Source of the DNA: Nostoc sp. HK-01
GTDB taxonomy: Bacteria; Cyanobacteriota; Cyanobacteriia; Cyanobacteriales; Nostocaceae
NCBI GenBank assembly: GCA_003990705.1
Contig: AP018318.1
Span: 744,001 to 808,000 of the forward strand
Reading direction: 5' to 3'
Length of the DNA stretch: 64,000 nt
Shown here: piece after piece, positions 1 through 9,118 of the stretch
How the letters are laid out: every line of letters starts with the position of its first letter
How positions within the stretch are numbered: position 1 is the first letter of the stretch
Notes under the pieces: model-generated
What the model saw: only the letters and a program-made list of their open reading frames with translations
What the model was told of the DNA's origin: nothing
Database searches by the model: none
Made by a program: the position numbers and the translations under genes

Positions 1-338
1 GCAGCGATCGCAATTAACATTTCATCGTTTTTATCATTGAGCGAGGGAATCGCCCTTCCTTCCACCACCATTCCCCCAGATTCAACAGTGATAGTTTTGC
101 GTCCAAAAGGTAATACTGCAAGAACCTCATCTGTTCTCACTTGTTCGGGATAGGGTACTGCTATTTGAACTTCAACAATCATCTCATTAGGATCATTCAA
201 CCCAGCCACTTCCCAAACTCCTGGTAAAGCATTATGAGCGATCGCATTTCGGACTGCTCTCGCAGCTGCTACAGTTGGTTCCTGTCCATGCTGATCTACA
301 CCCATCCCCATCTCAATTACTAAGCGTTTACGTACCAT
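1..338 (-). CDS. Lin0512 family protein, C-terminus cut by window edge
   Basis: The reading frame begins at an ATG at 338 behind a strong Shine-Dalgarno (CAGGAGG on the minus strand, about 345-350) and runs off the window start with no stop. The product begins MVRKRLVIEMGMGVDQHGQ, which I recognise as the start of the small Lin0512 family (about 115 residues, function unknown). With about 112 codons visible, only a few residues are missing. Conserved traits visible are the Gly/Met-rich first strand and the AxRAVRNAIAHNALPG helix. The biochemical role is not known; the family often sits alone, as here. Confidence 0.75.
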   Translation of the reverse strand, partial: MVRKRLVIEMGMGVDQHGQEPTVAAARAVRNAIAHNALPGVWEVAGLNDPNEMIVEVQIAVPYPEQVRTDEVLAVLPFGRKTITVESGGMVVEGRAIPSLNDKNDEMLIAIA

Positions 339-523
339 AGCCACCTCCTGGACAATAACTCACACCAAATTGAACAATAATTACGCTTAAATGAGGGTGA
401 AGGGGCAAAATCAAGTCAAAAGTCAAAAATTCTCTTACTTTTGAATTTTGGCTTCCCCGTAGCGAACCCTCTCACCCTTAAACCCCCTCACCCTTAAAAA
501 ACAACCTCTGTGGGTAATTCCTG

Positions 524-1033
524 TTAAGGACAAAACAAAGTATCACGGGTGTCCCGTCCTGTAGTGGGATTAGTACCCTTAGCCAACTTACATAACTTTT
601 TTTGTTCATCTGGGCGTAGCAGGACATCAGTAAAATCTGCTCCGTCAATAATTGCACCATCAAATTTGGCATTAGCTGCAAACGCACCTTCTAAAACTGC
701 ATTAGTCAAATCTGCTTTAATCAGACGGGCTGAGTCTAAAGTAGCATTTGACAAATCAGTTCCCTGTAGATTGGCTGACTCCAAATTAGCAGCAAAGAAA
801 CTCACACCACGCAAGTTACTATTGCTAAAGTTACTTTGACGGAGATTAGCTTTGGTAAAGCTAGAATCTGTTAAATCACGTCCAGAAAAATCAGCATCTA
901 TTAATATTTCTTTGTTGTATTCGAGTGCTAAAGCTGTTGGCGTATAAGTAAAATTAGCTGTGATGCTAAAAACTGCCCACAGCAATACACTGAGTATGCT
1001 TGCCCAAATGCGATCGCTTAACCTAGAATTCAT
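524..1033 (-). CDS. Exported pentapeptide-repeat protein (thylakoid lumen/periplasm type)
   Basis: An N-terminal hydrophobic stretch (signal peptide ending near ALALEY) is followed by about 100 residues of A(D/N)LxX pentapeptide repeats, which fold as a right-handed quadrilateral beta-helix. The tail carries two cysteines 20 residues apart around a G-x-NPxTG-xx-TRDxL motif; the same tail is found in the protein at 28119-28625. I prefer the ATG at 1033 to an in-frame ATG at 1066, because the latter would overlap the divergent gene at 1048. Similar small pentapeptide proteins occur in the thylakoid lumen of cyanobacteria and plants, with no settled function. An exported location is likely from the signal peptide. 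Confidence 0.8.
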   Translation of the reverse strand: MNSRLSDRIWASILSVLLWAVFSITANFTYTPTALALEYNKEILIDADFSGRDLTDSSFTKANLRQSNFSNSNLRGVSFFAANLESANLQGTDLSNATLDSARLIKADLTNAVLEGAFAANAKFDGAIIDGADFTDVLLRPDEQKKLCKLAKGTNPTTGRDTRDTLFCP

Positions 1034-1047
1034 CGTACTTTTAACCA

Positions 1048-1581
1048 ATGGCGAATCATCCTCCATCCCATTATCTCGATATTGGTCAACTAGGTGAAGA
1101 TTTAGTTACACAATGGTTACAGTCTAACGGTTGGTTGATTCTACATCGGCGCTTTTCTTGCCGTTGGGGAGAGATTGATATTATTGCTCAATATCCAGGG
1201 GGAGAAGAGAGTAAGGGTGCAGGGGTGCCAGGGAGCAGGGGTGCAGGGGTACAAGGGAGTATTGCACTCAGCACTCTACACTCTACACTCGCTTTTGTCG
1301 AGGTAAAAACACGCAGTCCAGGTAATTGGGATGCAGGCGGAAGAAACGCTATCACGCCGCAAAAACAGGCAAAACTATGGCGTACAGCCGAAATATTTTT
1401 AGCTCAATATCCCGACAAAGCTGATTATCCTTGTCGGTTTGATGTAGCTATTGTGAGTTATCAGCCAATATCTCAATTACAAACTCAGATCAAATCAGTT
1501 CAAGATGCTTTATTTAGTTCATCAGTTGCGGGATACAAATTTCATCTGCAAGAATATATCCCAGCAGCTTTTGATGCTTGA
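1048..1581 (+). CDS. YraN/UPF0102 family putative endonuclease with repeat-derived insert
   Basis: The protein shows the YraN core: GQLGEDLVTQWLQ at the N-terminus, WGEIDIIA at residues 40-47 and FVEVKTR at 83-89, giving the acidic and ExK residues of the PD-(D/E)xK nuclease fold. In the family these two motifs are normally separated by fewer than ten residues; here about 30 extra residues (51-80) intervene. They are encoded by 1198-1287, which is G-rich repeat followed by CACTCTA-like heptamers of the kind usually seen between genes in this group. The frame stays open through the insert, so the protein is probably made. The gene is divergent from the pentapeptide gene, only 14 bp away. Confidence 0.85.
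   Translation: MANHPPSHYLDIGQLGEDLVTQWLQSNGWLILHRRFSCRWGEIDIIAQYPGGEESKGAGVPGSRGAGVQGSIALSTLHSTLAFVEVKTRSPGNWDAGGRNAITPQKQAKLWRTAEIFLAQYPDKADYPCRFDVAIVSYQPISQLQTQIKSVQDALFSSSVAGYKFHLQEYIPAAFDA
1198..1292 (+). repeat. Low-complexity/heptamer repeat inside the yraN-like gene
   Basis: The stretch holds repeats of GGTGCAGGGGTG type followed by CACTCAGCACTCTACACTCT-like tandem heptamers. The same ACTCAGC heptamers occur in an intergenic region at about 38636-38664. It lies in frame within the coding sequence and adds about 30 residues rich in Gly, Ser and Ala. Confidence 0.75.
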
Positions 1582-1677
1582 ATTGATTAAAGTGAGGGCG
1601 AATAATAATTGACAACAACTTAACTATCTTTGTCAGCAATTACAAATTCTTTGCAGTCGCCCTCACCATCAAAAGTT

Positions 1678-2067
1678 TCACGCTAAAGTTTCAGGACAGT
1701 AACCTAATCCACGAACAAACTGTTGGCGAAATGCTTCAATTTCTTCTCTTTCTGGGCTACCATGAGAAACTATCGCTACTTGATAGCGACGCATTACGTC
1801 TACAGGACACTGACCTGCTTCCAAACTCCAAAGTGCCATTTGCACACGCATAGGTGGCTCGTAGCAAATTCCTAATTCATTTAGGAAAGCCCGAAAGTCT
1901 CCATCCTGTTGCGCTGAGACTTGACCTTTAAGTTTGATCCTAACCACCCAGCCATCTATTTGATGAATCACGGTAACGAACGAGACTGGTAACTGGGGCG
2001 TTGCGTGCAGATGTTGAACGACCCGCAATGTTAGACTGGCATTTGCCAGATAATACAAATATTCCAT
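1678..2067 (-). CDS. Conserved hypothetical protein, about 129 residues
   Basis: I do not recognise the family. The ATG at 2067 is chosen; a TTG at 2091 would add eight residues. The product is a compact soluble alpha/beta protein: beta-rich first half (LRVVQHLHAT, FVTVIHQIDGWVVRIKLKG) and a helical second half with two cysteines. No signal peptide or membrane segment is seen. It sits alone between the convergent yraN-like gene and queA, which faces the other way. It is likely a cyanobacteria-restricted gene, judged only from its context and composition. Confidence 0.65.
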   Translation of the reverse strand: MEYLYYLANASLTLRVVQHLHATPQLPVSFVTVIHQIDGWVVRIKLKGQVSAQQDGDFRAFLNELGICYEPPMRVQMALWSLEAGQCPVDVMRRYQVAIVSHGSPEREEIEAFRQQFVRGLGYCPETLA

Positions 2068-2142
2068 GTTGGTGCTTGGGATCAAAGCCAATCCTACACT
2101 TCTATCATCCTCAATAGATCACTTTCCCGGTAGGGTAGAAGC

Positions 2143-2160
2143 CCCCGTCTTTAGATGGGG
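2143..2160. repeat. Small hairpin of a dispersed CCCCCGTC/GATGGGG family
   Basis: CCCCGTC and GATGGGG face each other across a four-base loop in the gap before queA. A related CCCCCGTC...GATGGGGG hairpin occurs at about 38553-38578, suggesting a dispersed element, not a gene-specific site. Confidence 0.45.
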
Positions 2161-2288
2161 AGTTTTACCCATATTTATGACTCATCATTAGGTATTACTT
2201 AATGATGCCCCTAGGAAAACCCTATGAATGAAGTTGTGTTTTCCCTAGAAAATATCAAATAAACCCGTAAAATCTAACATAACCTTCA

Positions 2289-3455
2289 ATGGAGCCAGCA
2301 ATAACTCAAGGAAATTTTAATAAAGTGACTGCCACAGGAGTAGAAGAAGTAAACTTAGATTGTTCATTAATTGGGTATGATTACGTACTCCATCCAGAAC
2401 TGATTGCCCAAAATCCGGCAGTTCCCAGAGATAGTTCTCGGTTATTAGTCGTCAATTCTGCCGCCACAGGTAGGGATTCGGCACCACTACACCACATCTT
2501 CCGAGATTTACCTGAACTGCTGCGTCCTGGTGATTTGTTGGTGATGAATAATACCAGAGTTATCCCCGCCAGACTTTATGGAAATAAATCTACAGGAGCA
2601 GAAATTGAAGTATTGCTGTTAGAAGAACGACAGCATAACTGTTGGTTAGCCTTGGTTAAGCCAGGAAAGCGTTTTAAATCAGGTTCCCAAATTATTTTTT
2701 CTGGTAAAGGGTTAGAAAATGATTCCTCCACTCCCCAACTCACAGCGACAGTTTTAGAAACCGATGCGGCGACTGGTGGGCGGTTGCTGCAATTTGATGT
2801 CCCGCCAGGAAAATCTTTGGTAGAACTGTTAGATAAATTTGGTGAGATTCCTTTACCGCCTTACATCACTACCTCAGCCGCTGCGGATGAACAATATCAG
2901 ACTGTATACGCCGAACAACCAGGTGCGATCGCAGCGCCAACGGCTGGGTTACACTTTACTCCAGAATTACTAGAAAAATTGCGCGATCGCAATATCCATC
3001 AAGCATTTGTCACACTCCATGTTGGTGTGGGTACATTTCGCCCTGTGGAAGTAGAAGATGTCACCACCCACGCAATGCACGAAGAATGGATTGAAGTTCC
3101 TGCGGCTACAGTAGAACAAATCCGCGCTACTAAAGCCGCTGGTGGGCGAATTATTGCTGTCGGCACAACAGTGGTACGTTCTTTAGAAGGTGCAGCCCAA
3201 TCGGGAGAATTACAACCATTTTGCGGCAAAACTAACTTATTTATTTACCCTGGCTACCAATGGCGGGTAGTGGAGGGGTTAATTACTAATTTTCACCTAC
3301 CCCGTTCGAGTTTGCTGATGCTGGTAAGTGCTTTAATTGGCAGACAAAGATTATTGAAAATATACCAAGAAGCGATCGCCTCTCGATATCGTTTTTACTC
3401 CTTTGGTGATGCCATGCTGATTTTGCCAGAAGGAAGAGAAAAGTGTGAAGTATGA
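2289..3455 (+). CDS. queA: S-adenosylmethionine:tRNA ribosyltransferase-isomerase QueA
   Basis: QueA transfers the ribose of AdoMet to preQ1-modified tRNA to give epoxyqueuosine, the penultimate step of queuosine synthesis in the anticodon wobble position. Recognisable family segments are [65 protein letters not shown] and [17 protein letters not shown]. The length of 388 residues is slightly longer than usual (about 345-365); the first 25 residues before the conserved [10 protein letters not shown] are an extension, and no internal ATG offers a shorter start. Monocistronic. Confidence 0.97.
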   Translation: MEPAITQGNFNKVTATGVEEVNLDCSLIGYDYVLHPELIAQNPAVPRDSSRLLVVNSAATGRDSAPLHHIFRDLPELLRPGDLLVMNNTRVIPARLYGNKSTGAEIEVLLLEERQHNCWLALVKPGKRFKSGSQIIFSGKGLENDSSTPQLTATVLETDAATGGRLLQFDVPPGKSLVELLDKFGEIPLPPYITTSAAADEQYQTVYAEQPGAIAAPTAGLHFTPELLEKLRDRNIHQAFVTLHVGVGTFRPVEVEDVTTHAMHEEWIEVPAATVEQIRATKAAGGRIIAVGTTVVRSLEGAAQSGELQPFCGKTNLFIYPGYQWRVVEGLITNFHLPRSSLLMLVSALIGRQRLLKIYQEAIASRYRFYSFGDAMLILPEGREKCEV

Positions 3456-3571
3456 AGTATGAAATTTTCAGCTTTTATCATCTAGCCGCTAACCTCTCAC
3501 CCCTTTAATTTTCTCTGCTGTAGTGGGTACTCTGACTTATAGGATCTCACTACAAAAACAGGCGGACATTT

Positions 3572-4708
3572 ATGTATAAACAACATCAACTTCGTCAGTG
3601 GTATTGCTGCTTTTCTAGCTTGGGGTTTCACCGAGTGATCAATTGGCGGAAATCTCATTTAACAATTATCTCAGCGGCCTCGGCGTTTTTGGTGTTGGCT
3701 GCACCATCCGTAATAAATTTACCAGCAAGCAGAGTATTGGCTGAGAATGTCATCTCTCAGGATTTAGATGCAGCTATTTATTACCAAAAAGGAGTGACAC
3801 TCTATAACCGAAAAGACTTAGACGGTGCAGAATCTGCATTTCGTCAAGCATTAGAACATGATCCTAATATTGGGATGGCACGGAATTACTTAGGGAATAT
3901 TCTATTAAGACAAAATCGCTTAGATATAGCTGTTCAAGAATATAGCGAAGCAATTAGAATCAACCCGAATCAGAGTGAAGTTTATTACAACTTAGGGTTG
4001 GCGTTACAACGACAAGGTCAGAAAGAAGCGGCTGTTACAGCTTACCGCCAAGCTTTAGTCATCGAACCGAAAATGGCAACCGCGCAGTATAACTTAGGTG
4101 TAGTGCTGCAAGAACTAGGACAATCGCAAGAAGCGATCGCCGCATATCAGCAAGCAGCTAATCTTGATAGCAGTAATGATAGTGCATTTTTTAATTTAGC
4201 GATCGCCCTCCAAGAACAAGGAAAATTAGAAGAAGCGATCGCAGCTTATCGTCAAGTTATCCAGCTAGATCCCAAAAATACTGCTGCTTACAATAACATG
4301 GCTGGTTTGCTAGTAGTTCAAGGTCAGGCTACCGAAGCAATTACTGTTTATAAGCAAGCAATTCGCCAAAACTCTAAAGATGCCACCGCATACCATAATT
4401 TGGGCATCACTTTATACAATCAAGGTGAACTCAAAAAAGCGAATGCAGCCTTGAAAAATGCGCTGAATAACTACCGCACACAAGGCAACACCGAACAAAC
4501 TGCCAAAGTTGAACAATTAATGCAGCAAATTACACAGCAAATTGCTCAACAGAAATTACAAGAACAACAGCAACGTCAAGCTGGCAAAAAACCTGCACCT
4601 ACTGAGAATGTAGCCACACCAACAGAACAACCCACTCCAGCAACTCCAGGCACAACACCAAGTAATTCCAGTGATGTACCTGTATCTTTAGAGCAATCCA
4701 CTAATTAA
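3572..4708 (+). CDS. Exported tetratricopeptide-repeat protein
   Basis: A basic N-terminus with a hydrophobic segment at about residues 29-55 (signal peptide or anchor) precedes roughly seven TPR units (about residues 65-300), with the typical W/Y-x-x-G-x-x-L...A...Y...A-x-x-x-x-P pattern (for example AVYYQKG-like, EVYYNLGLALQRQG, TAQYNLGVVLQELG). The last 70 residues are Gln-rich, then Pro/Thr-rich and probably disordered. TPR proteins scaffold protein complexes; no catalytic domain is present. It is probably anchored to or beyond the inner membrane; the partner is unknown. Confidence 0.85.
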   Translation: MYKQHQLRQWYCCFSSLGFHRVINWRKSHLTIISAASAFLVLAAPSVINLPASRVLAENVISQDLDAAIYYQKGVTLYNRKDLDGAESAFRQALEHDPNIGMARNYLGNILLRQNRLDIAVQEYSEAIRINPNQSEVYYNLGLALQRQGQKEAAVTAYRQALVIEPKMATAQYNLGVVLQELGQSQEAIAAYQQAANLDSSNDSAFFNLAIALQEQGKLEEAIAAYRQVIQLDPKNTAAYNNMAGLLVVQGQATEAITVYKQAIRQNSKDATAYHNLGITLYNQGELKKANAALKNALNNYRTQGNTEQTAKVEQLMQQITQQIAQQKLQEQQQRQAGKKPAPTENVATPTEQPTPATPGTTPSNSSDVPVSLEQSTN

Positions 4709-4734
4709 CAAAGGTGAAGTATGAAGGTTGAAAT

Positions 4735-4780
4735 TGATATTTCAGACTTCACACTTCATACTTCATACTTCACACTTTTT
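4735..4780. repeat. Heptanucleotide tandem repeat (ACTTCAT type)
   Basis: Tandem CTTCACA/CTTCATA heptamers lie between the TPR gene and the convergent FemAB-like gene. The same heptamer family recurs near 3447-3460, 28087, 38983-39010 and 42240-42290. Such short tandemly repeated repetitive sequences are well known in heterocystous cyanobacteria. Confidence 0.7.
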
Positions 4781-5951
4781 TCTGACTAAATGGCATTTCC
4801 TCATTAATTTGCTCAATTTCCTGCTGTTCTAGTTGATTCACTTCTCTAATATAAGGAAGTAAAATTTGCGCTAAACGATGATTGTAAAAGCGATGCAGGC
4901 TGTAATTAGGTGCAGCCGGGAACCCACGCCGTTTTTTGTGCCTTCCACCCGCACCAGGATCGAATATTTGGATATTATGAGCGATCGCCCACTCTATTGG
5001 GGTGTAATAGCAAGCATCAAAATGTAGGCAATCGATTTCTTGAAAACTTCCCCAATAGCGTCCATATAATCTATCGTCTTTATAAAGGCAAAAAGACATA
5101 CCCACCGGATGGCGATCGTCTTGTTCGCTGTAAGCGGCAAAAAATACTACTCGGTGGCGATAATCGGCGTGTAGCTGTTCAAAAAATTGTTTGGTTAAAT
5201 ATTTACTCCCCCACCAGCCAAACTTATCACAAGTATCGGCGTAAAATTGGTACATCAATGGAAACAAAGATTTAGGAATTTCATCACCAGTCAGTGGTTG
5301 GAGTCGTAAACCAGCCTTCTCTACAGCTTTACGCTCCCGTTTAATATTCCGGCGCTGATTGGCATTGAACACTGCTAAATAGTCATCAAAAGTATTAAAT
5401 CCGAGATTTTCCCAGATGTAGCTGTGGTGTAACCAAGAACTAAACCCGTTGCGTTCTAAAACAGGCCGCCATTCAGGATCAACATAGAGAAAGTGACAAC
5501 CAGAAATTCGATGTTTAGTGCAGAAAGCGTCAATTTCATGCACCATCATGGCGGTGATTTCATCTTCATCTTCTCCTGGCGCAATTAAGAAACGATAACC
5601 TTCCGCCGGGGTAAAGGGAGCCATCCCCAAGAGTTTGGGATAATATTGCACACCGATGCGATCGCTTAATTCTGCCCATTGATGATCAAAGACAAATTCA
5701 CCGTAACTATGTCCTTTTAAATAAAAAGGTGCAGCAGCAATTAAGGTTCTGTCTCGCCACAAAGTTAAGTGATTGGGCAACCAGCCAGTTTTATCTGTCG
5801 CACTGTGAGAAGTTTCCAGATTTTTTAACCATTGCCACTCTAAAAATGGAGTCTTCAAGGGCAATGCTAAAGCATCCCAGGCGTTTTGGGGTACTTCAGC
5901 GATTTTGTTAATCCAAGCAACAGAATAGCGCGGCTTAAGTTGTTCCACCAT
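4770..5951 (-). CDS. FemAB-like/GNAT-fold protein (peptidogalycan biosynthesis family, COG3146)
   Basis: The protein of 393 residues matches the COG3146 family (often called DUF482 or FemAB_like): PFLEWQWLKNLETSHSA near the N-terminus, ANQRRNIKRERKAVE in the centre, DKFGWWGSKYLTKQFFEQL, and the C-terminal FDPGAGGRHKKRRGF block. The fold is an acyl-CoA N-acyltransferase-like tandem; the true substrate has not been settled for most members. No signal peptide, so cytoplasmic. The gene stands alone, converging with the TPR gene. Confidence 0.85.
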   Translation of the reverse strand: MVEQLKPRYSVAWINKIAEVPQNAWDALALPLKTPFLEWQWLKNLETSHSATDKTGWLPNHLTLWRDRTLIAAAPFYLKGHSYGEFVFDHQWAELSDRIGVQYYPKLLGMAPFTPAEGYRFLIAPGEDEDEITAMMVHEIDAFCTKHRISGCHFLYVDPEWRPVLERNGFSSWLHHSYIWENLGFNTFDDYLAVFNANQRRNIKRERKAVEKAGLRLQPLTGDEIPKSLFPLMYQFYADTCDKFGWWGSKYLTKQFFEQLHADYRHRVVFFAAYSEQDDRHPVGMSFCLYKDDRLYGRYWGSFQEIDCLHFDACYYTPIEWAIAHNIQIFDPGAGGRHKKRRGFPAAPNYSLHRFYNHRLAQILLPYIREVNQLEQQEIEQINEEMPFSQKKV

Positions 5952-6027
5952 CTTTTTAGAAGATTAGGGACTTGGAAGTAAAAAGGCAAAAGCTTTTTGA
6001 CTTTTACCTTTTTACTTTTTACTTTAT

Positions 6028-6720
6028 TTAGTCTAATGTTCGTTGCACCTGATAGTGTAAAAAGACTTCTTGCTCAACTTGTTCAACTGCCAAAAGTTTG
6101 AGCCGAGGAGCCAAATTAGCGAAAAATCCCTGTCCTTCTACTGGGGTGGGTGCTGTCGTACCACCCAAAATCAATGGGCAAATAGTCAACCAGAATTCGT
6201 CTATTAAATCTGAGTGAACCATAGAAGCTACTAATTGACCGCCACCTAAGACGACTAAGCGTGTTATATGTATAGATGCCAGATATTGCAACGCAGCTGT
6301 AGTGTCAATTGTTCCAGTTGAGGTTTCAAAAACTAAAATCTGTTCAAATTCTGAGCATCCTTGCCAAACAGTTGCTCCTGCTGCTGTGGTCAATAACCAA
6401 CGTGGGATAGGTTGTTTAAAAAACTTGATTTCCGGATTAAAATCCGCAGATTGTGTAATGACTATATGAACCGGTTGGGGGGTCTTACCCTCTTTGATTC
6501 GATGTTGCAGCAGTGTTGGATGTGATACGGTAAGTGTCGTACCGTAAGCACGGAGAGTGCCAGCACCAAAGAGAACGGCATCAGAGGCAGCGATTTGTTT
6601 TTCTAGGTGTGCTTGATCAGCCCCGGAGCCAAATCGAGCAGGCGATCGCCTAAAATCTGCTATTTTGCCATCTGCACTCATTGCCAAAACCACTGTGGTA
6701 TGAGGACGATGTTGCGCCAT
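6028..6720 (-). CDS. RibD C-terminal-domain reductase (dihydrofolate-reductase-like)
   Basis: The product of 230 residues corresponds to the reductase domain of RibD: VVLAMSADGKIA near the N-terminus, SDAVLFGAGTLRAYG, and LVVLGGGQLVASMVHSDLIDEFWLTICPLILGG near the C-terminus. Such free-standing proteins reduce a ribosylamino-pyrimidine with NADPH in riboflavin synthesis or act on related substrates. There is no deaminase domain. It starts at ATG 6720; no operon partner is evident. Confidence 0.85.
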   Translation of the reverse strand: MAQHRPHTTVVLAMSADGKIADFRRSPARFGSGADQAHLEKQIAASDAVLFGAGTLRAYGTTLTVSHPTLLQHRIKEGKTPQPVHIVITQSADFNPEIKFFKQPIPRWLLTTAAGATVWQGCSEFEQILVFETSTGTIDTTAALQYLASIHITRLVVLGGGQLVASMVHSDLIDEFWLTICPLILGGTTAPTPVEGQGFFANLAPRLKLLAVEQVEQEVFLHYQVQRTLD

Positions 6721-7015
6721 TGGGTTGGTTTGATAGTCTAAAGTGTTTTTCTTGCTAGTGTGTTGATTGTAAAAAATCTCCGCCCAGCAAGCTACTGTTT
6801 ACCAATTTCATCACTTTATTTTTATGCAACATAAGTCGCAGTTACATCTCGCCCATAAGAGTTTTGGTATAACATATTTCTTTTTATGCCTTCATTGTTT
6901 GATACTGTTAGGGGTTGTTAACAAAACTCTCCCAACGTCACAAAATGTCTCATTTAGCTAATCTAATTGCATATTGTTTGCTGTTGTGGTTTGCAGATAT
7001 GAAGTGAGACACCCG

Positions 7016-8980
7016 ATGGCTAAGTCCCGCCAATCGTCATTTAGACGTATTTTAGTAACAAGAATTTTGCTACTGTTTGTCCCAGTGTTACTGCTGGGGG
7101 AAATTGTCGCTTTGAATAAAGCTCGTTCTAGCCTACTGAACACTGCCCGTCAAAATCTCACAGAAAGTGCAGTTCTCAAAGGTGAAAAGATAGTTAATGC
7201 GATCGCTGCTCTCAAAACCAGTGTATTAGTTACTAGTCAAACATCTATACTGCGATCGGGTTCAGAGGCTGAAGTCCAAGACTTTATCAATCAGGTAGTC
7301 AAAGAACTACCAACCTACATTGAGTGTGTACAATTAAGCAATCTGCAAAACGGCGACATCATTGCTAGTAGTTGTGGCGACAAAGTAATTAGAGAACCCA
7401 AATTACCTTTTTTGGCTGACAATCTGGAAATCAAGGCAATATTACCGCCCAAAGCAGGTACAACAGGCCAAAGAGATACAGAAAATCAACTACAAATAGT
7501 ACTATCTGCCCCTGTGTACAGTCAAAGTGGGCAATTCAAGTATGTTTTCAGTATGCAGTCGTCACTATTCAAGCACACCAAAAATCATCCAGGCTCACTT
7601 GCTGGTTCCACATTGGTAATTGCTGACGATGGCACAATCCTTGCCCACCCAATACCAGAGAGAATCAACAGTAATATTCAGGAATACCCTGATGCCAAGC
7701 GATTGCAAAGCATTATTAAAAATGCCATCACAGGACAAAGTAATTCTGTCAACTTATCGTTTCAAGAAGGCAAAGAATTAGTCGCTGGTTACAGTGTGAT
7801 TAGCAATCCCATTGCACAACAGCCACAACAATGGATTATTTTAGCTGTGACTAGTGTGGATAATGCACTATTTGGTTTAGAGGAAATTAAATTAATCTTA
7901 ATTGTATTGACAGTTGGTTTAATTGGTGCAACTTTGTTGGCATCGCTATATTTGGCTCCTTACTTGGCAGCCCCTGTGGAAGAATTGCGAGATTATGTGC
8001 TGAATATTCACAGTCATCATGCAGCCCAAACAGTCCCGCAAAACTTTAAAATTCGGGAATTTAACCAACTAGCACAAGCAATTGATCAGATGTTTGAAAG
8101 GCTCAAAGCCTGGGCGGAAGAATTAGAAATTGCTTGGAAAGAAGCCAAAACTGCTAACCAAATTAAAAGTCAGTTTTTGGCTACAACTTCTCATGAATTG
8201 CGTAACCCCCTGAATATCATTATTAATTGTGTGCGCCTAGTCAGAGAAGATATGTGCGATAACCGCGAAGAGGAACTAGAGTTTCTCAAACGCGCTGACG
8301 AAACCGCCATCCATTTACTAGGCATTATTAACGATTTACTGGATATTTCTAAAATTGAAGCAGGTAAACTCTCGGTTGTTTCCATACCAATGGATTTACG
8401 ACAAACTTTGTTAGAGGTAATTAATATCCAATCGGTAACTGTGCAACAAAAAGGCTTACAGTTAAAAATCACCTTGGGTGATGAGCCGATTCCAGTCAAG
8501 GCAGATGCAGCTAAACTGCGGCAAGTATTAATTAATATTATTGGTAATGCCACTAAGTTTACAGATGAAGGCAGTATTGCGATCGCCGCTACAATTAACA
8601 ATTACAATCACAATTCTCAAGTCATTGTTTCTGTAACCGACACAGGTTTAGGTATTGAACCTGCTCAACAACACAAATTATTTCGCCCCTTTGTACGAAT
8701 AGATGGTGGTTCTACACGTAAGTTCGATGGTACAGGATTGGGACTAGCAATTTCTCGCAACTTAATTGAACTGATGGGTGGTAGCATTTCCCTAGAAAGT
8801 GCTGGTCTTAATCAAGGCACAACTGTCAAAATTATTTTGCCAATCATCGATAGTGAGAATGGGGAAAATGGGAAAGTTACCTCTGAAGAAGAGAAAATCA
8901 CAGAGCTAAACTCCCACGAAGCAACTTCCACTGAAGATAATTATCAATTACCATTAGTAGAAAAAATCTTTAAAGGTTGA
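7016..8980 (+). CDS. Membrane sensor histidine kinase with extracytoplasmic sensing domain
   Basis: ATG 7016 is preferred over an upstream start at 6974, because a clear basic leader and the first membrane segment follow it (ILLLFVPVLLLGEIVAL). Then come a periplasmic Cache-like sensing region of about 250 residues, a second membrane segment (LILIVLTVGLIGATLLASLYLAPYL is split here only for description), a HAMP-like linker, a HisKA domain with SHELRNPLN (phospho-acceptor His about residue 393), and HATPase_c with N box NIIGNATKF, DTGLGIE and GTGLGLAISR. No receiver domain and no adjacent response regulator, so an orphan kinase. The nearby Pho-type genes make phosphate sensing a thought only; no direct evidence. 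Confidence 0.9.
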   Translation: MAKSRQSSFRRILVTRILLLFVPVLLLGEIVALNKARSSLLNTARQNLTESAVLKGEKIVNAIAALKTSVLVTSQTSILRSGSEAEVQDFINQVVKELPTYIECVQLSNLQNGDIIASSCGDKVIREPKLPFLADNLEIKAILPPKAGTTGQRDTENQLQIVLSAPVYSQSGQFKYVFSMQSSLFKHTKNHPGSLAGSTLVIADDGTILAHPIPERINSNIQEYPDAKRLQSIIKNAITGQSNSVNLSFQEGKELVAGYSVISNPIAQQPQQWIILAVTSVDNALFGLEEIKLILIVLTVGLIGATLLASLYLAPYLAAPVEELRDYVLNIHSHHAAQTVPQNFKIREFNQLAQAIDQMFERLKAWAEELEIAWKEAKTANQIKSQFLATTSHELRNPLNIIINCVRLVREDMCDNREEELEFLKRADETAIHLLGIINDLLDISKIEAGKLSVVSIPMDLRQTLLEVINIQSVTVQQKGLQLKITLGDEPIPVKADAAKLRQVLINIIGNATKFTDEGSIAIAATINNYNHNSQVIVSVTDTGLGIEPAQQHKLFRPFVRIDGGSTRKFDGTGLGLAISRNLIELMGGSISLESAGLNQGTTVKIILPIIDSENGENGKVTSEEEKITELNSHEATSTEDNYQLPLVEKIFKG

Positions 8981-9016
8981 GCATTAAATCTCAATTTTTA
9001 TATTGTTCAGAACCTA

Positions 9017-9046
9017 CTTAACCTGTTGTTTTAGTTTTCTTAACCT
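9017..9046 (+). promoter_or_regulatory. Pho box upstream of the PEP-CTERM gene
   Basis: Two perfect CTTAACCT octamers (9017-9024 and 9039-9046) are exactly 22 bp apart, with a degenerate middle unit GTTTTAGT at 9028-9035; that is the 8-3-8-3-8 layout of the cyanobacterial SphR/PhoB binding site. It ends 72 bp before the ATG at 9119. Binding is inferred from the pattern. Confidence 0.7.
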
Positions 9047-9118
9047 CTAAAGATGAGTTCAAGGTTTATTTAAGTGATATTGCCACAATATTTACCTTGA
9101 GCTTTGGAGCTTAGTCTG

